This document shows positions 11,901 through 24,113 of a DNA stretch of 64,000 nucleotides, in pieces. Below the pieces are notes generated by a model, which was not told where the DNA came from, searched no databases, and worked only from the letters and a program-made list of their open reading frames with translations. Source of the stretch: Parus major (lineage: Eukaryota; Chordata; Aves; Passeriformes; Paridae); assembly GCF_001522545.3 (NCBI RefSeq), contig NC_031769.1, forward strand, positions 24,723,617 to 24,787,616, written 5' to 3'. Each line of letters begins with the position of its first letter. Positions within the stretch are counted from its first letter, which is position 1. The translations under genes and the position numbers were made by a program.

Positions 11901-14900
11901 GTTATCATCTTAAGTACCATATTCATTTAAAATCAAGTAGGCAACTCAAAGGTTAAGAGGTTTAATGTTCCTGAACTGTACAATTGAAGTACCATAGTCC
12001 AGGTTATTGTTAGCAATTATTCAAAGTGCTTGGGGGTTTTTTAATAGAAACTTCATTTTCCAGAAGAAAGTCCTCAACTTTAGCCAGCATTGCAGTGTGA
12101 CCATTTAACTGCACAAAGTACATCACAAGATGCTGTCATGATATAATTCTCTCCCAAAAGCTATTTATACACTGTTCAATAACCACCCTCCATCTGCAGT
12201 CTCTCTATAAAGTTTTCATGCCACATATATTTCCAGTGAAAAGGAGAACACTTGAGAAGTTCTGTACTTAGAGATTAATGTGATATTCCACATTCATTCT
12301 TCCCAACATAAGAAATATGCCATTTTTTTAGCAGCTTTTCCAAGCACAAGAAACAGGCTTTACTAAAACAGAGTGTACCATAAGCCTACTGGACTGTGTG
12401 AGAGGAAAACAACATGCACAGAATAAATGCTGTGGTGAAAGAGTACAGAAGGAAACCAAGTAATTGTAGGAAAAGAAGAAGCTTAGAGAGGAATTACAGA
12501 TAGTTTAGGAGTGTGTTAAATGCAAAGCTGAACTCCCCATATTAAGCACAGGCAACCATAAAAGCTAATTGATTAGATGTGAATGATTATAACATGGCAT
12601 TCACAACTAACCTTTCAAATGGGCCCCCATAGTGACCTAAGGGAGTGGAATACTGCTGGAAAAAATGTGTATGAGCCTGACTTTGCCCAAAGAACTTGAG
12701 AAAATGTGTTCAGGAATACTGCAAAACCTAGGACTATTTAATAAAAGGCAAGATTCAAACTCTCTTGCCTACTTTTCATGTCTTAAATCCCTCCAGGATA
12801 TTCTAGAAGCAACAAAACTGATGGGTGTTTTGTATTACTTCTCTTCCACCTGATCAGTCACGGCTGTGTTGTTTTCTTTGGTCCCTTAATGGAGGCTTAT
12901 TGCCAAATACATGTAATATGGGATGGCTGTTCCCAGTCAGGTTCTTAAACTCACAGCCCTCTACTTCAGTAGCTAATTTACAGTCTGATGCCTACAATTC
13001 AAGACCTTTCAGTTGTAACTTTAATCTGCTAACATGACTTAGGGAAGCTACAGCTTAGAATCAATTTAAGCAGCATCACTCTGGGTCAGCCCTAGCTGAG
13101 TTTCTTCCTAAACACTAACAAAACCCAGCAAGAAAGTGAATTCATTCCTGTTTAAAGATTCTCCCACAGCACAGAAAGACCACTAAGCCAAGCTACATGA
13201 GCATAGTTTCTTGCCTTTATTGATACGCACATCATTTCAATCTTACTTTATTAGTTCAAAAGTCTGAAGTTTCTTTAAACTTTGCTGTGATACATGTTTG
13301 TGTTCAAAGCAGTCTCTTCATATCAGTATGGAAGTGTTTCCAGATCCTTTCAAACCCTTGTAAGAGAAGTCATCAGTACCTTCTTGCACATTGTGCCTCT
13401 TAGAGAGAATCAACATGCTTCATAACATCATTTGCTGGTCAACAAATCATGGAGTTTAGTGAACTGAGACAAATATTTATCTCCATAGTACAGTTCCCTC
13501 ACTTTTCAACAGAACATCATGTCTCAAAGTCAGCATTTAAAGCATCTTTGCTATTACATAAGGGCACTATCTGATGAGGCTGAGACACAGTTCCTTCAGG
13601 ATGGTTAAAATAAAGTGCAAAGAAGAAAATGGGACAGACCCAGAATATGGAATGATAGACATCACCTTTACCAATGTATTCCCTTATTTTCAGCTGCTTC
13701 AGTAATGGAGCCATGTAGAAATCCCTTAAAATGAGGTTCTGGCTTATCTGATCAAGTAACCTAGGAAACTAGGGTGGCTCCCTAGGCTTTGAATGTCTCT
13801 TGCAAAGAGTTCCTTCAGATCCTTGCATTGCATTGGCCCGGCTGAAGGTGAGGATTGGAGGTGCTGGGCCACAGCAGCATCACTCCAAGTAATGAGGGTC
13901 CGTGATGATGAAGACCATGCTGGGGATGCTTTCTTCATTCATTAAGTGTCACAAATCACCAGCATTAAAAAAAACAAAGCCTGAAGGAGAAAATAGGTGC
14001 CTGTGCTCCTCTAACTAGCTGATTCCCCTCACCTCTGGCATGATCCCATCCTAGTCAGATTGACTCAGAACCAGTCCTGCTCATCCAAGCCACAGCTGCG
14101 TCAAGGCACAGTGAGAACCAATCAATCCCACCGACTACATCTCTGTTTCATGACAGTTTAATCACCTAAGACTGTCTCTTTGTTGAAATATTTGCCCCTG
14201 GGGGTTTGAATAGCAGAATTATGTCAAGGCAAACAGAACCAAAAAGTGAAAAAGGCACTTTTTCTCATCCAAATTCTTTGGAGTTGATACAAAAACACCT
14301 CTTCTGTCGTGTTTGCAGCAAGCATGCATACATGTCATGAGCTCTTAACCTCATGCAGTCATAGCTCACAATTCAGCTGAAATGGCTGCATTTTACATTC
14401 TTCATTTTATTGCCGTCAGTGATGACATAAGTTAGAGGATACAGCCTAGAAAATAGTCAGTCTCATCATACACGTCAGCTGAAGTAAAGAAAAGGTAACA
14501 GTCAGTGTGAACTGATGGCAAGTATATTATTCCCTGGGCCATATTCACTATGGTGAAAATCAGGAATTACTACTGAGGTATTCAGAGTTAAATTGCTCGG
14601 TAACCAGGCTGAGTGGAAACAGGGTCAGAGGAACAATTTCTATTCCATTGGTGCCTTTTTAGGTTATAATTCTGAGTGCACACTGATATTTTCCTCATCA
14701 TCATATTTTTGTACCATTTGATAGTATATTACTGATGTGGCTCTGGTTGCTCTGTTGAGATTCACATAAAAAACCAAAATGATGAGATAATAGAATCAAG
14801 TACAGAACACTGCTAATGTGGGACCTGAGAGTGTTCACCCTTCACTGAAAGAAGCATCCAGAGGTGCTTGTTCACAATTCACAGTTTTGTTAAAAATAGC

Positions 14901-14929
14901 TAATCAAACCAATATTATTAATATATACC

Positions 14930-14941
14930 AAAAAAAAAAAA
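14930..14941. repeat. A12 homopolymer
   Basis: Twelve consecutive A residues follow an AT-rich stretch. No retroelement signature precedes it. Confidence 0.8.
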
Positions 14942-14989
14942 TCTATCCTGTGCACAATTAACACTACTGTAAGGAAAACACTTTTTTCA

Positions 14990-15500
14990 ATGGTGTTACA
15001 AAAATTATAGGTCGTTGTGCCCGCCAAAGTTATTTTAGCAGAGTGATGTTGTTAGCACTGGAATTAAGCCATGTTTTCATAGTCAAATGATAGGCCTTTT
15101 CTAAGGTCATGCCCACGCAGTACAAAGCCCACTAAGTGCTTCTTTGTAAAGGCTAAATGGAATTCACACTTCTACAGGCAATCATTTTATTATGATCATA
15201 TGAGTATTCACAATGTAATTTTTAACATCTTGTAAATAAAGCAGGCCAGTATCTAAGGGCAATCATTATGTGTCAATTTGAAAAGCTTCTGATTTCTGGC
15301 TTTCACTTACAACATACAACATACCATACAAGAAAATTAACATTTGTTACCTTACTTTGGTCTTTCAATCATGTTTCTGTCTTACAGTTTTACAGAAAAG
15401 AAAAATCCACTTAAACATAATAGAAATCAAGGTGTCACCTTTTCATAGCGAGAACTACCAACTTGCACATAACATTATGCATTATATAAGTGGTGTGGAA
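14990..15500. promoter_or_regulatory. Candidate conserved noncoding element
   Basis: Repeat-free, AT-balanced sequence contains scattered TF-site-like cores such as TTATTTTAGC, TTATTATGATCATATGAG and TAGGGCAATCATTATG. It also contains isolated CpGs (GGTCGTTG, GCCCGCC, CCCACGCAG), which are uncommon in the CpG-poor surroundings and can indicate selective retention. Only alignment to other birds and mammals could confirm this. Confidence 0.22.
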
Positions 15501-15739
15501 CCTTTAAAGAAGGGACGGCGAAATGCCAGTGCCTGAGTTGAGGATAATGCTCAGACTTGACTGGGTGTTTGGTTTTCAGCACCTGTCAGATAAACCTAGA
15601 CCAAAACATGTCCACTTTCATTATCTGACACAAGCGGATATTAACCCAATTAATAGATGACATATGAAAGTGAATTTCTAGGTAATGCTAGGCATGGTCT
15701 CTGCTCTACCCCTCAGCCTCTAGCCCTTATCAGGGTGTC

Positions 15740-15985
15740 TTTGCAGCAGGTGGCTTTCAAGTCATTATGAACAGCCAGCAACCTCCTCCAAGAGTTTGTC
15801 TAAACCTCTTCTAAGACATGAGTACCTCAGACCTCAGTGGCAGCCTGGGTGATGCCTTCCCCACTGTAGCCATACAAGTATGGCAAAGGGCAGCGAACTG
15901 CCAGCAGGCTGGTGTGTTTACATGGTCTTGCAGGACTGTCCAGCTTGACCGCAGTGACTTTTTGTCATCTCCTTGTAAGGAGCCC
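15740..15985 (-). mobile_element. CR1/L3-type LINE 3' fragment, decayed
   Basis: On the plus strand GAGTTTGTCTAAACCTCTTC, a gap, then CAGCCTGGGTGATGCCTTCC and later GACTTTTTGTCATCTCC follow the reverse complement of the CR1-family 3' region ('TTTGTCTAACCT...TCTTAAAA...CCTGGGCAATTTATTCC...CTTCTTGTCCTATCC') in order and spacing. The element therefore lies on the minus strand. It covers only the 3' non-reverse-transcriptase part and is heavily mutated. The boundaries are estimates. Confidence 0.45.
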
Positions 15986-16204
15986 TCCTATGCAGAAATA
16001 CCGTAACATAGGTGTCAAACTAACTGGGTACCATACCAAGGGGAAAGTTTAGTGTTTCAACATTAAAATCCAAAGATATCTCAAATATGAAACTCATTTT
16101 TGACAGGTTCTATCTTATACACATTGGGGTTTTTTTTTCCATGTAGTGAGCTAGGTGATGAAATATAAAATATGCTTACTACAGTAACAGATTATATGAT
16201 ACTG

Positions 16205-16985
16205 CAGAGATGGCTGTCAAATTGGAGGACAGCCTGAAATCCAAAGTGATCTGACAAGCTGAAGAAATTGGCTGAAAAACAGAAAAAGAGAAAATTTAAT
16301 AGAGTCACATGCAAAGTATTAAATTCAGGTAGCCATGATCAAGCTAAAGTACAAAATGGAATAAAATTGGCTAGGGAGCGGTTCAAAGACAAGGCAGGCA
16401 TTAAAATGGAGCACAGGTTGTATGAATCAACCCTGTCACACAGTGGAAAAGAGGTCTGACTTTGTGTTGGGTATCTGAAGAATGCTTCTCTTGGGGAGCA
16501 CAGCTTGCTGGACATCTGCAGACATCCTTCTGCTTTACAAACCACTAGTGCAGCTTCAGGTGCAATGACACACTTAAGTTTGGCTACTGCACATCAAGGA
16601 AAGTGAGGACCTCTCAGAGACATCCCAGAGGTAAACAATCCAAAGAGTCCTTTGAGGAGCAACTGAAGAAATATCAAGAGTCGGGCTATGGACACCAAAG
16701 GGGAAACACCATCAAATATGTAAAAGGGTTTTGTAAAGAAGCGAAACATCTGATCACTGTTCCTATGGTGTCAAAAAGCAGCAACTTATTTTAATTGCAG
16801 CAGAAAGACTCAGGCTAGGCACTTTGAGAAAAATCTAACACTGCAGACAGTGGAGCACTGAGTTCTGTTGGCAAAGTACTGAAGCAGATGTTGCGATAAA
16901 TCTTATGGACAATTTGGACAAATGTGTCTCAAGGACAGCATGGAAATGTTGAGCTTGCCTTCTAAGTCTCTTCTAGCCTTTTCTT
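16205..16985 (+). mobile_element. CR1-type LINE 3' remnant (end of ORF2 plus 3' region)
   Basis: CR1 is the dominant LINE of birds and usually survives as 5'-truncated copies. Here GATCTGACAAGCTGAAGAAA and TTGGCTGA, then AAATTTAATAG, ATGCAAAGTATT and later GGTAAAGGTT-like and CACTGAGTTCTGTTGGC blocks follow the order of the CR1 ORF2 end and 3' sequence. Conceptual translation near 16268-16330 gives LAEKQ...KFNRVTCKVLNSG, which resembles the reverse-transcriptase C-terminal 'WAEKN...KFNKGKCKVLHLG' segment. The end near 16930-16985 resembles the 'GATGACCT...GTCCCTTCCAGCCTT' terminus. Stops and indels interrupt it, so it is a dead, old copy. It sits about 220 bases from an oppositely oriented related fragment. 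Confidence 0.65.
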
Positions 16986-18063
16986 TTGATTAGCTTGGAT
17001 GTGAATCTTATCCATGGGGCCTTACTTGATATAGAGCCTTTGCAGGACAATTCTCTAACTATCCTGGGAAAGCAGATCCAACAAATAGGCAGCAGGGTTA
17101 TTTCCAATATGTCTAACAGGGTTGAGGAGCAGCTCTGAAGGACAGGAGCCTTGTCCTTAAATGGGCCTCTGTATTGATTCATTCTTCAGATTTAGCCCAT
17201 CACTGGAATTAAAGGCCAGCTTTTTAAAAGACTTTTGTGGTATCACAAATGAGAAAACAACCCCTTTGCCTTCCTTTTATTTTTGAACACTGTAATTCAT
17301 GAATCCTGCTACCACAGTCCACTGGCTCAAATCACATTGCATATATTAGTGCCATCTTCACATGAAAAGTTTTATTATTTTGTGATGCAAAATAGCGTGA
17401 TACAATTGGGCTTGTTTGTATCAGTTCATGCCAGGGAAAGTGGGGAGACATAATTTGTAGTGTCTCCATCACTGTTTTTACAAATCTCATGTTTCATGGC
17501 TGGTAAATACAGAATTTATACAGATAAGTGGCAATGAACCATAACTAAAAGATTAAAACATAGGTCCAGAGACCCCAGCACCATGCATTACCTGTCAATA
17601 GTACATTAAGTCTGACCCAGGAAGAGAAAGGTAGGGCCTGCCTTCTCAAAAGGGCTTACCATTTTAAAAGAATCTCACCATCTAAAATAGATCTTCACAG
17701 CTAAAGATGCTATTTTTCATTTTTGTGCACATACAGATCATGGAAAGGCTGTGAGTCCATGACTCATAAATATTTCTTAATCTCATTTTCTTTGGGAAGT
17801 TCTAAGATGTGGTCTCCTTTACTTTGCTTTATTTTATTTATTTTTGAACCCAAAGCCTCAGTTCTTTAGAAAAGGGGAAAAGTTGCTTTGAAGTTAATTT
17901 TATACATAGAGGCAAACCCTGACCATAAAAATGCTTTCAGAGGGTCACAACACTTCGAGTTGTGCTAACATTTTCTAATACCAGGGATAAGGCAAACTCC
18001 TTTCACCTTGATGTGAGATATTAAACTTACTTAGGTTTTATGGGTTAAAAACTGTATCATGCA

Positions 18064-18092
18064 AATTAAAATTAAATTTTAAATTAAAATTT
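18064..18092. repeat. AT-only direct repeat
   Basis: AAATTAAAATT occurs twice within 29 bases made only of A and T. It is a short low-complexity tract with easily melted DNA. Confidence 0.65.
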
Positions 18093-20189
18093 GGGAGGAC
18101 TTTTTCCTTTGCTATTATCAGCATTTCTACACCCAAATTCTCCAAGGGTGCCTCTGAACTTGCATTCACCATGAGTATGGCTTTGCATTTGTGGTGTTAC
18201 AGCTTAGACATAACACAGATGGTTTTATCACAACATCCTATATCTCTTTCCCAGCTGATTACCTGACTACCAGATCCATTGCAGTCTGAGCTCTGTTTTC
18301 CCACTAATCTCTCCCTTTTTCTGTGCTTTCCTTGCAGTAGTGACCTCCAGAAGCATTTGGTTCTGCCACAGCAATGACAGCACCTCTGCCATGACACTGC
18401 CAGCAGGAGAGCTGGATGCAACCAGGAGCTGTTTGGTTTCCTGAGGAAAAGAGAACACTTCCAGAAACAATAAAGCTGAAGGCAAAACCAGGTGGAGGAG
18501 GACATGTAAGCCCTAGCAACCATCACAGTAGGCATGCTCTGTCCCTAGAAGGGCAGGTGAGAAAAGCAAATGGGTCTTGCTGTCTGGATGATGCCACACA
18601 AAACCATGGAGGATATACCCTTCAAAATTGACAAAAATAGCAGCCAGAGGCAGAGCAATGGTAAGCTTTTTGGTGCAGAAAGTTAAAAATATGCTGTATT
18701 AATATTTTATATATGCACACATTTATGCAATGTGATCAAAATAGGCCAGTCTATGGCTGACATATATAGTTCTATCACAGCTATATAGGATATATGATAC
18801 TGCACTCCAAAAGTGAGTTACTTCCACAAGTACTGATGTCTTTTCATTACAAGCAACAAATGCCCTTGCAGAATCAGACACCCAAAATCACTCATAGCTG
18901 CTTCTATGAGGCTTGATCACTATGACTTGTTATCTAATTTTTTACTTTAAAAATGTGCAGTCTTCTTTGTGATGCATTTTTCACTATTTCAATTTCCATC
19001 TTTTTAGGACATCCTTAATGTCCACAATTTTGGTGGAGATGCAACCAAAATTAAACTGAGTCATGTTTCTTAGCACAGTTTATAAAGAAAAATGTTTAAT
19101 CTTCCATGGCACACCTTAGAGCCTAACTGAAGAACAGCCTCAAACATTGGTCTTTTGGTAAAGTACAAGTTTTAAAAACAGTAATTTAACAGGGTTATGA
19201 TGCAAATGCATTTATTTAACCTCCATAATTTTCTCTGAGTTCAGTGAATACACATAAAGTGCTTGCACGCACATCAGAGGCATGCCAGAAATGAAGCATG
19301 TCCAGTCCTCTCTGGGACAAGTCCCCTGTCACCTTTCCTCAGGAGTGCCAGTCTGAAGACAGTTCCCTAAAACTCTGTTCTACCTTCAAGTCACCTTTTC
19401 CAACTAACCTTATATAGTGGAGAGAAGGGTGGGTTTCTGACAAAGTTTCCTCTCCCTTATAAAGACAGGAAACCTCTCAAAGCTCTCCTAAATAATGTTC
19501 ATATACTTCCAAGGACCATGTTCACATTTTACCACCAAACAATTATTAGAAAGCAATGTTATCCACATACTCTGTTTCCCCACAGCTCCCCACATGTATG
19601 TCCCCATTGGCTGAATGCACCTGTGATCACCCACAGCCACACCACAACCTCTCCTCCAAGGTGTGGTCCAGAATATCTATCCCTAAATGTGTCATTCATA
19701 GAAAGTTTTTAGAGTCCTTGTCAGGTTCCCACAAGTTTAAAAGGGTATTGGGATGTATCAGAGGGATAACGTGAAAAAGGACATCCAAGGTGGCTCAGAC
19801 CATTTGAGACAATGAAGATCTTGGCATGTTCCCAATTTAAAGAGTCTTTTACAGCAATAGACCTTCCTCCTGAGACTGTCCAGGTCTCTATCAGTGATGC
19901 AACCAAGAAAGCATCACTGTTTAAATTCAGCCAGTGAATAGTGAGAGTAGCAGGACCATGGCAAGGTGAAGGGATTGACACCTACTTTGGGGTGAGAAAT
20001 GTCACAAGGTGTGTATGTGTCCACATGCAGAAGGGCTGTGGTTTCTTAAGCTTCAGGGGGGCATCCAGAGGTACTATGACTTGCACTAGGAAAGACTTTG
20101 ATGTGTTGTAATTTGGTTGCCTTCAGCATGGAAATCCTTGTTATGGTGGTTCTGTAGCTTCATTTGAAGGCGCTTTAAACCATTTTATT

Positions 20190-20420
20190 TTTAAGATCTA
20201 TCAGATAAATGGTAGAACAAACCTTTGAGTGAGCTGGTAATGCATGCTTTAGGTTACTTTATCTCTGGGAATGGGCCAAAGTGGTTTCTGTCTGTGTGCG
20301 TGTGCCTGTGTAATTAGCCCGCAAATTCAGACTCAGATAAAAATAACTCGGCAATGAATGTAAATTATCAGGGCCATGATATACATGGCTCCTAAAATGT
20401 GATTCTCATGCACTGAGAAA
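20190..20420. promoter_or_regulatory. Candidate conserved noncoding element
   Basis: Repeat-free sequence has a homeodomain-type core in TGTAATTAGCCCGC, a CTCGGCAATGAATG block and a GTAAATTATC block, with several CpGs preserved in a CpG-poor neighbourhood. There is no open frame. Enhancer function is an inference only. Confidence 0.25.
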
Positions 20421-23400
20421 ACAGGGATTGTAAAAAGTTAGAGAAATCTCAACTTTCATTTCAATCCCTGGAAAATGCTCTGGGAGAACATAGATACTCC
20501 CTCACTTTAGTACCTTTCTAAAAAGGGCAGCAAAGCAGAAAAGCTGGACCATGCCTGAGGAAGTGCCTAGGACACTAAAGCCCGTGGCAGAGTCTAGGCA
20601 GATGTTGAGAAGGGAGGCCATGGGTTGCAGAGGTTGCAGGTTTGGAAGCAGCTTGCTGCCATGGAGGACCCAGCAGGGTGTGTGACAGTTCACACCTCCT
20701 ATCCCAGGCTCACCAGCAAAGAGCTCAAGAAAAGCCAAGCTCAGGTCATCTGCTGACAGAGAAGACTTTTTATATCCCACCTGTCTGGACTACACAGGTG
20801 AGAGTCTGGGCACACTTAGGCTTTTGACCACCCCTCCAAAGCACTTCAGGGACATCACTGCCCCATGAGCAGCTCCAGGGCTTGCACCTCAGGTAGTGCC
20901 TACAACATGTGGACATTCCTTCCTGCAACCAGGCAGTCCTGTGCATGCAGAGCAGCCTCCAGGAACCTCCACCCAGCATATTTTTTCCTTCCCTGCAACA
21001 TGCCATGACTGTGGCCAGAGGTGCCTCCACAGAGCTGATAGAAAACCTATGGAAACAGATCTTCAGCTATCCTCTTTTGTCTCTTCACAGGAACCAGGAC
21101 ACACTGTGGCAGTGCAAACTCCTGCTGCCACCAGTAGCCCTTGCTGCCACTGGAGATGTACTGGCATTAGTAATGACAGAAAAATTCAAGAGCCATCTCT
21201 GGAGGGCATTGTCCCAAGATACTTTCTACTGATACTTCCCAGAATGAGTTCAGAGGAGCTGTAAGCAGCCACTGTTGGCACACCTGGGCAATGTCACATG
21301 CTGTAGGGAGATGCAAGGGAATGGAAATACATGAAAACATGATGCTATCAGAAAGAACTATAGCTGTAAAATTTAATAGTGTGATTTGTGAAGCTGACAA
21401 CACCCACCATAAGTCACAAAATAAAACAGAAATGCACGGAAACTGTAAATCTTTCTGAGAACAATTGGTGTAAACCTTTGTTAAGTTTTATCACAAAGAA
21501 ATACAAACATCATATAAATTCCAAACATCATTTTCCTGTTCCTAGCCTTGTCTCTTCTCCAAACAGTAGTCTGGAGCCCACCAGGGAAAGGACACTTTAT
21601 CTTTCCTCACTGCTTCTCACTCACTCCACTCTTTTTATCCTCTTCACCTTGTTTTGCACAAGGAGGTAACCCTGTTTTTGGAATCCCAAGACAAAAGGAA
21701 CAAACACTTTCAAGACAGATAACTGTTAATACAGCAAGAGGTAGGAGACACGGAGTTATAAAAACCAAAGCCCTATCCTGTGATGGGGAGCTCATGATGG
21801 TGGGATGGGCTCTGGTCAGAGTGTGCAGCTCTATGTTTCCGTGTACTCTGACACTGCCCAGATCATGGTACATGGTTCATTTGCCTCTCATGGGAAGAGA
21901 GGCTGAGTTCCAGACCAGCTGGTTGAATTCCTGTCCAAGATGGTTTTCCACTTACCCTGTGTTTCTACAGCAGAGTGATTGCTGACATCAGGAACATCAG
22001 AGAAGTCACAGCAGAGCAGCCCTGCTCTGCTGACTGGAGAAAGTGCCAAGCACAGAGAGGCTGATCTGTCCTTTCCAAATCAAACCTCTCCATTACCTCC
22101 TGTGGGTCACTATCACACTGGGTAACAGGATACAGCAGATCTTGCAGGAGGATGGGACTGTGGATGACCTATGGCTTCAGCCCCAAAGAGTGGATGGGAA
22201 TAGTGCTGAAATCCTTTTGCATCATTTGACCTGTAACAGCCCAGCTGTATATCATTTTCCTATAGGAGAAGAATAAATAAATGGCACTACTCAAAATCAT
22301 CCCAGAATTTTGCAAGACATTCAGTTCCAGGCTTTGAAATACAATCCACTTAATCAACCATTTTTCACTGGAATGACACTGGGTCAGTCCAGTGTTTTTT
22401 GAGGTTTACACTCAGCTGTAGTTTTGCTTGGAATGTGAACATCACTAATAATAGAGTGGACATCCCCAGCTAATTTTTGAAAGGGAGAAAATTGCTTGGT
22501 TTTCCCTCTAATGAATACCTCTGAGGTCCTGCACTGAAGAACTCTGAACACAGAAGGTTATAAAAAATAAATTAGTTCTCTCCCTCCTTTTCTCCCTGCC
22601 ATTTCCAACATTCTCACTCCCCAGTGCCAACAGCATGCCACGGCATTTTTATACTCAGTCACCTACTTCAGGAAGGACATATTTTGAAGCGACCACTGCA
22701 CTTCCCACTGCTCAGCTATGTATACCTTCATTTATGAGACATGACATGGCATGTGGATTTGTATCCCAACAAAAAAAGTGCTGAGTGTCTCCATGTGTAC
22801 TTAACAGCATCCACTTACCACTCATACAGGTGAGCAGGGAATGGAGTAATTTGATTCCCAGTATGACCAGCACTGCCAGGCAATGCTAGAGCACTGCTGT
22901 TCACTTGTTTGCAGAGCCTTGCGCAATGTTCAGGACCCCAGGCAGCGCCATGGAGCAGTGGCCCCTGTGTGCAGGGTGATGAGATGTGCTGCATGTGCCA
23001 TGCTGAGTCCTCTGCACCCACGGGCACGGTGCAGCCTGATATGTGTGACAGTGGAGCACAGGAGCTGCTGGCCAGGGAGGATCTCTTATGAGTGGGTGCC
23101 TGAACAGTACCCCCTGGGCTCACACCTCAACACGTCAATGACTGCCCATGAGAAAGCAGCTTCTCTCACTATCAACTGTTCTGCTAGCATGAAACTTAGT
23201 AATGCTACCTAAGCCAAGGTTTCAGCATGGCTGTTTATGTACACACGTTGTATCTCAGGTTTGCTAACTACAGATTGTTCAAGAAGCTTTATTGATTTTT
23301 TGAAAGAATAACTGTTATTTGACCATTTTAAATGCTAAATATGATCAAGGCTTAATATCAGAATGATGATTGAGTTATGTTATTGTTCAATGCATTGTAA

Positions 23401-24054
23401 TTTAAGTAACAAGATTTCATCTAGCCATCTTTTGGGTACTTTTGAAATAGAAGTATTGACAGAAAGCTAAGTATTATTAAGTGCAACAAATTTACCCAAA
23501 ATTTCTATGTATGGTTTATATTTAATTTCACAGTCAACTGCAAGCTGACCCCAAATCAATGATCTGATTTTCTTTCCACCTGTGTTTGCAGATGCCATAT
23601 GAACTAGTGGCTAAAGGAGATAAGGATGTATTAATGACTTTTTACAAGTCCCTGGTGAGAATTTATCTCAAATGCTGTGTATCACTTTGATGTTCTCCTT
23701 TCATGAAGGAACTTGAGTTAGAATCAGTGACCCTGGAATTAGCTTTCCAGTACTGTTGTCCTGTGTGCCAACTGGCATATGAGAATGAACTGAATTGATT
23801 TATTTTTCACAACTATTCAAATGATTGCAAGAGCACAACCTCACTTCAAAGCATACGCTAGATTTAGCTGCAACTATAGGGCATCTCATTTGGGTAAAAA
23901 ATACTGACTGGGATGTAGACAAAGACACAGCTGTGTCTCTGGCATTTGAAAATGCATTGCACTTGGGTCTTGGTGAGGTGATTTCTCAGCTCCACTGAAT
24001 CACAGGTAGTCTTACCACTAGTTTTAATGCAAGATCATCACTTCTAGAATTAGC

Positions 24055-24113
24055 TGAAATCAGTGCTATTATCCGTATTTTCAATGACATTGTTGAGATC
24101 AGAATCTGGTCCT
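24055..24113 (+). repeat. Possible ancient interspersed repeat end
   Basis: TTTCAATGACATTG followed by GAGATCAGAATCTGGTCC resembles the 'TTCAATGGAGTTACAC...GTGAGATCAGAATCTGGCCC' end of an old amniote repeat of the same type suspected at 8.1 kb. Only about 60 bases are comparable. Confidence 0.3.

Larger units (their letters stand above)
8193..15739. other. Long noncoding stretch without recognisable genes
   Basis: Nothing here could be supported as an exon, RNA gene or intact transposon. Weak items are listed separately: a CR1-like end near 8.66 kb, an AT-rich patch near 8.9 kb, a poly(A) run near 14.93 kb and a candidate conserved stretch at 15.0-15.5 kb. Open frames are short, mostly under 115 codons, and unrecognised. 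Confidence 0.5.

Noticed and set aside
21548..21985. 145-codon plus-strand open frame
   Set aside because: Non-ATG start and no recognisable motif. Likely chance in a moderately GC-rich patch.
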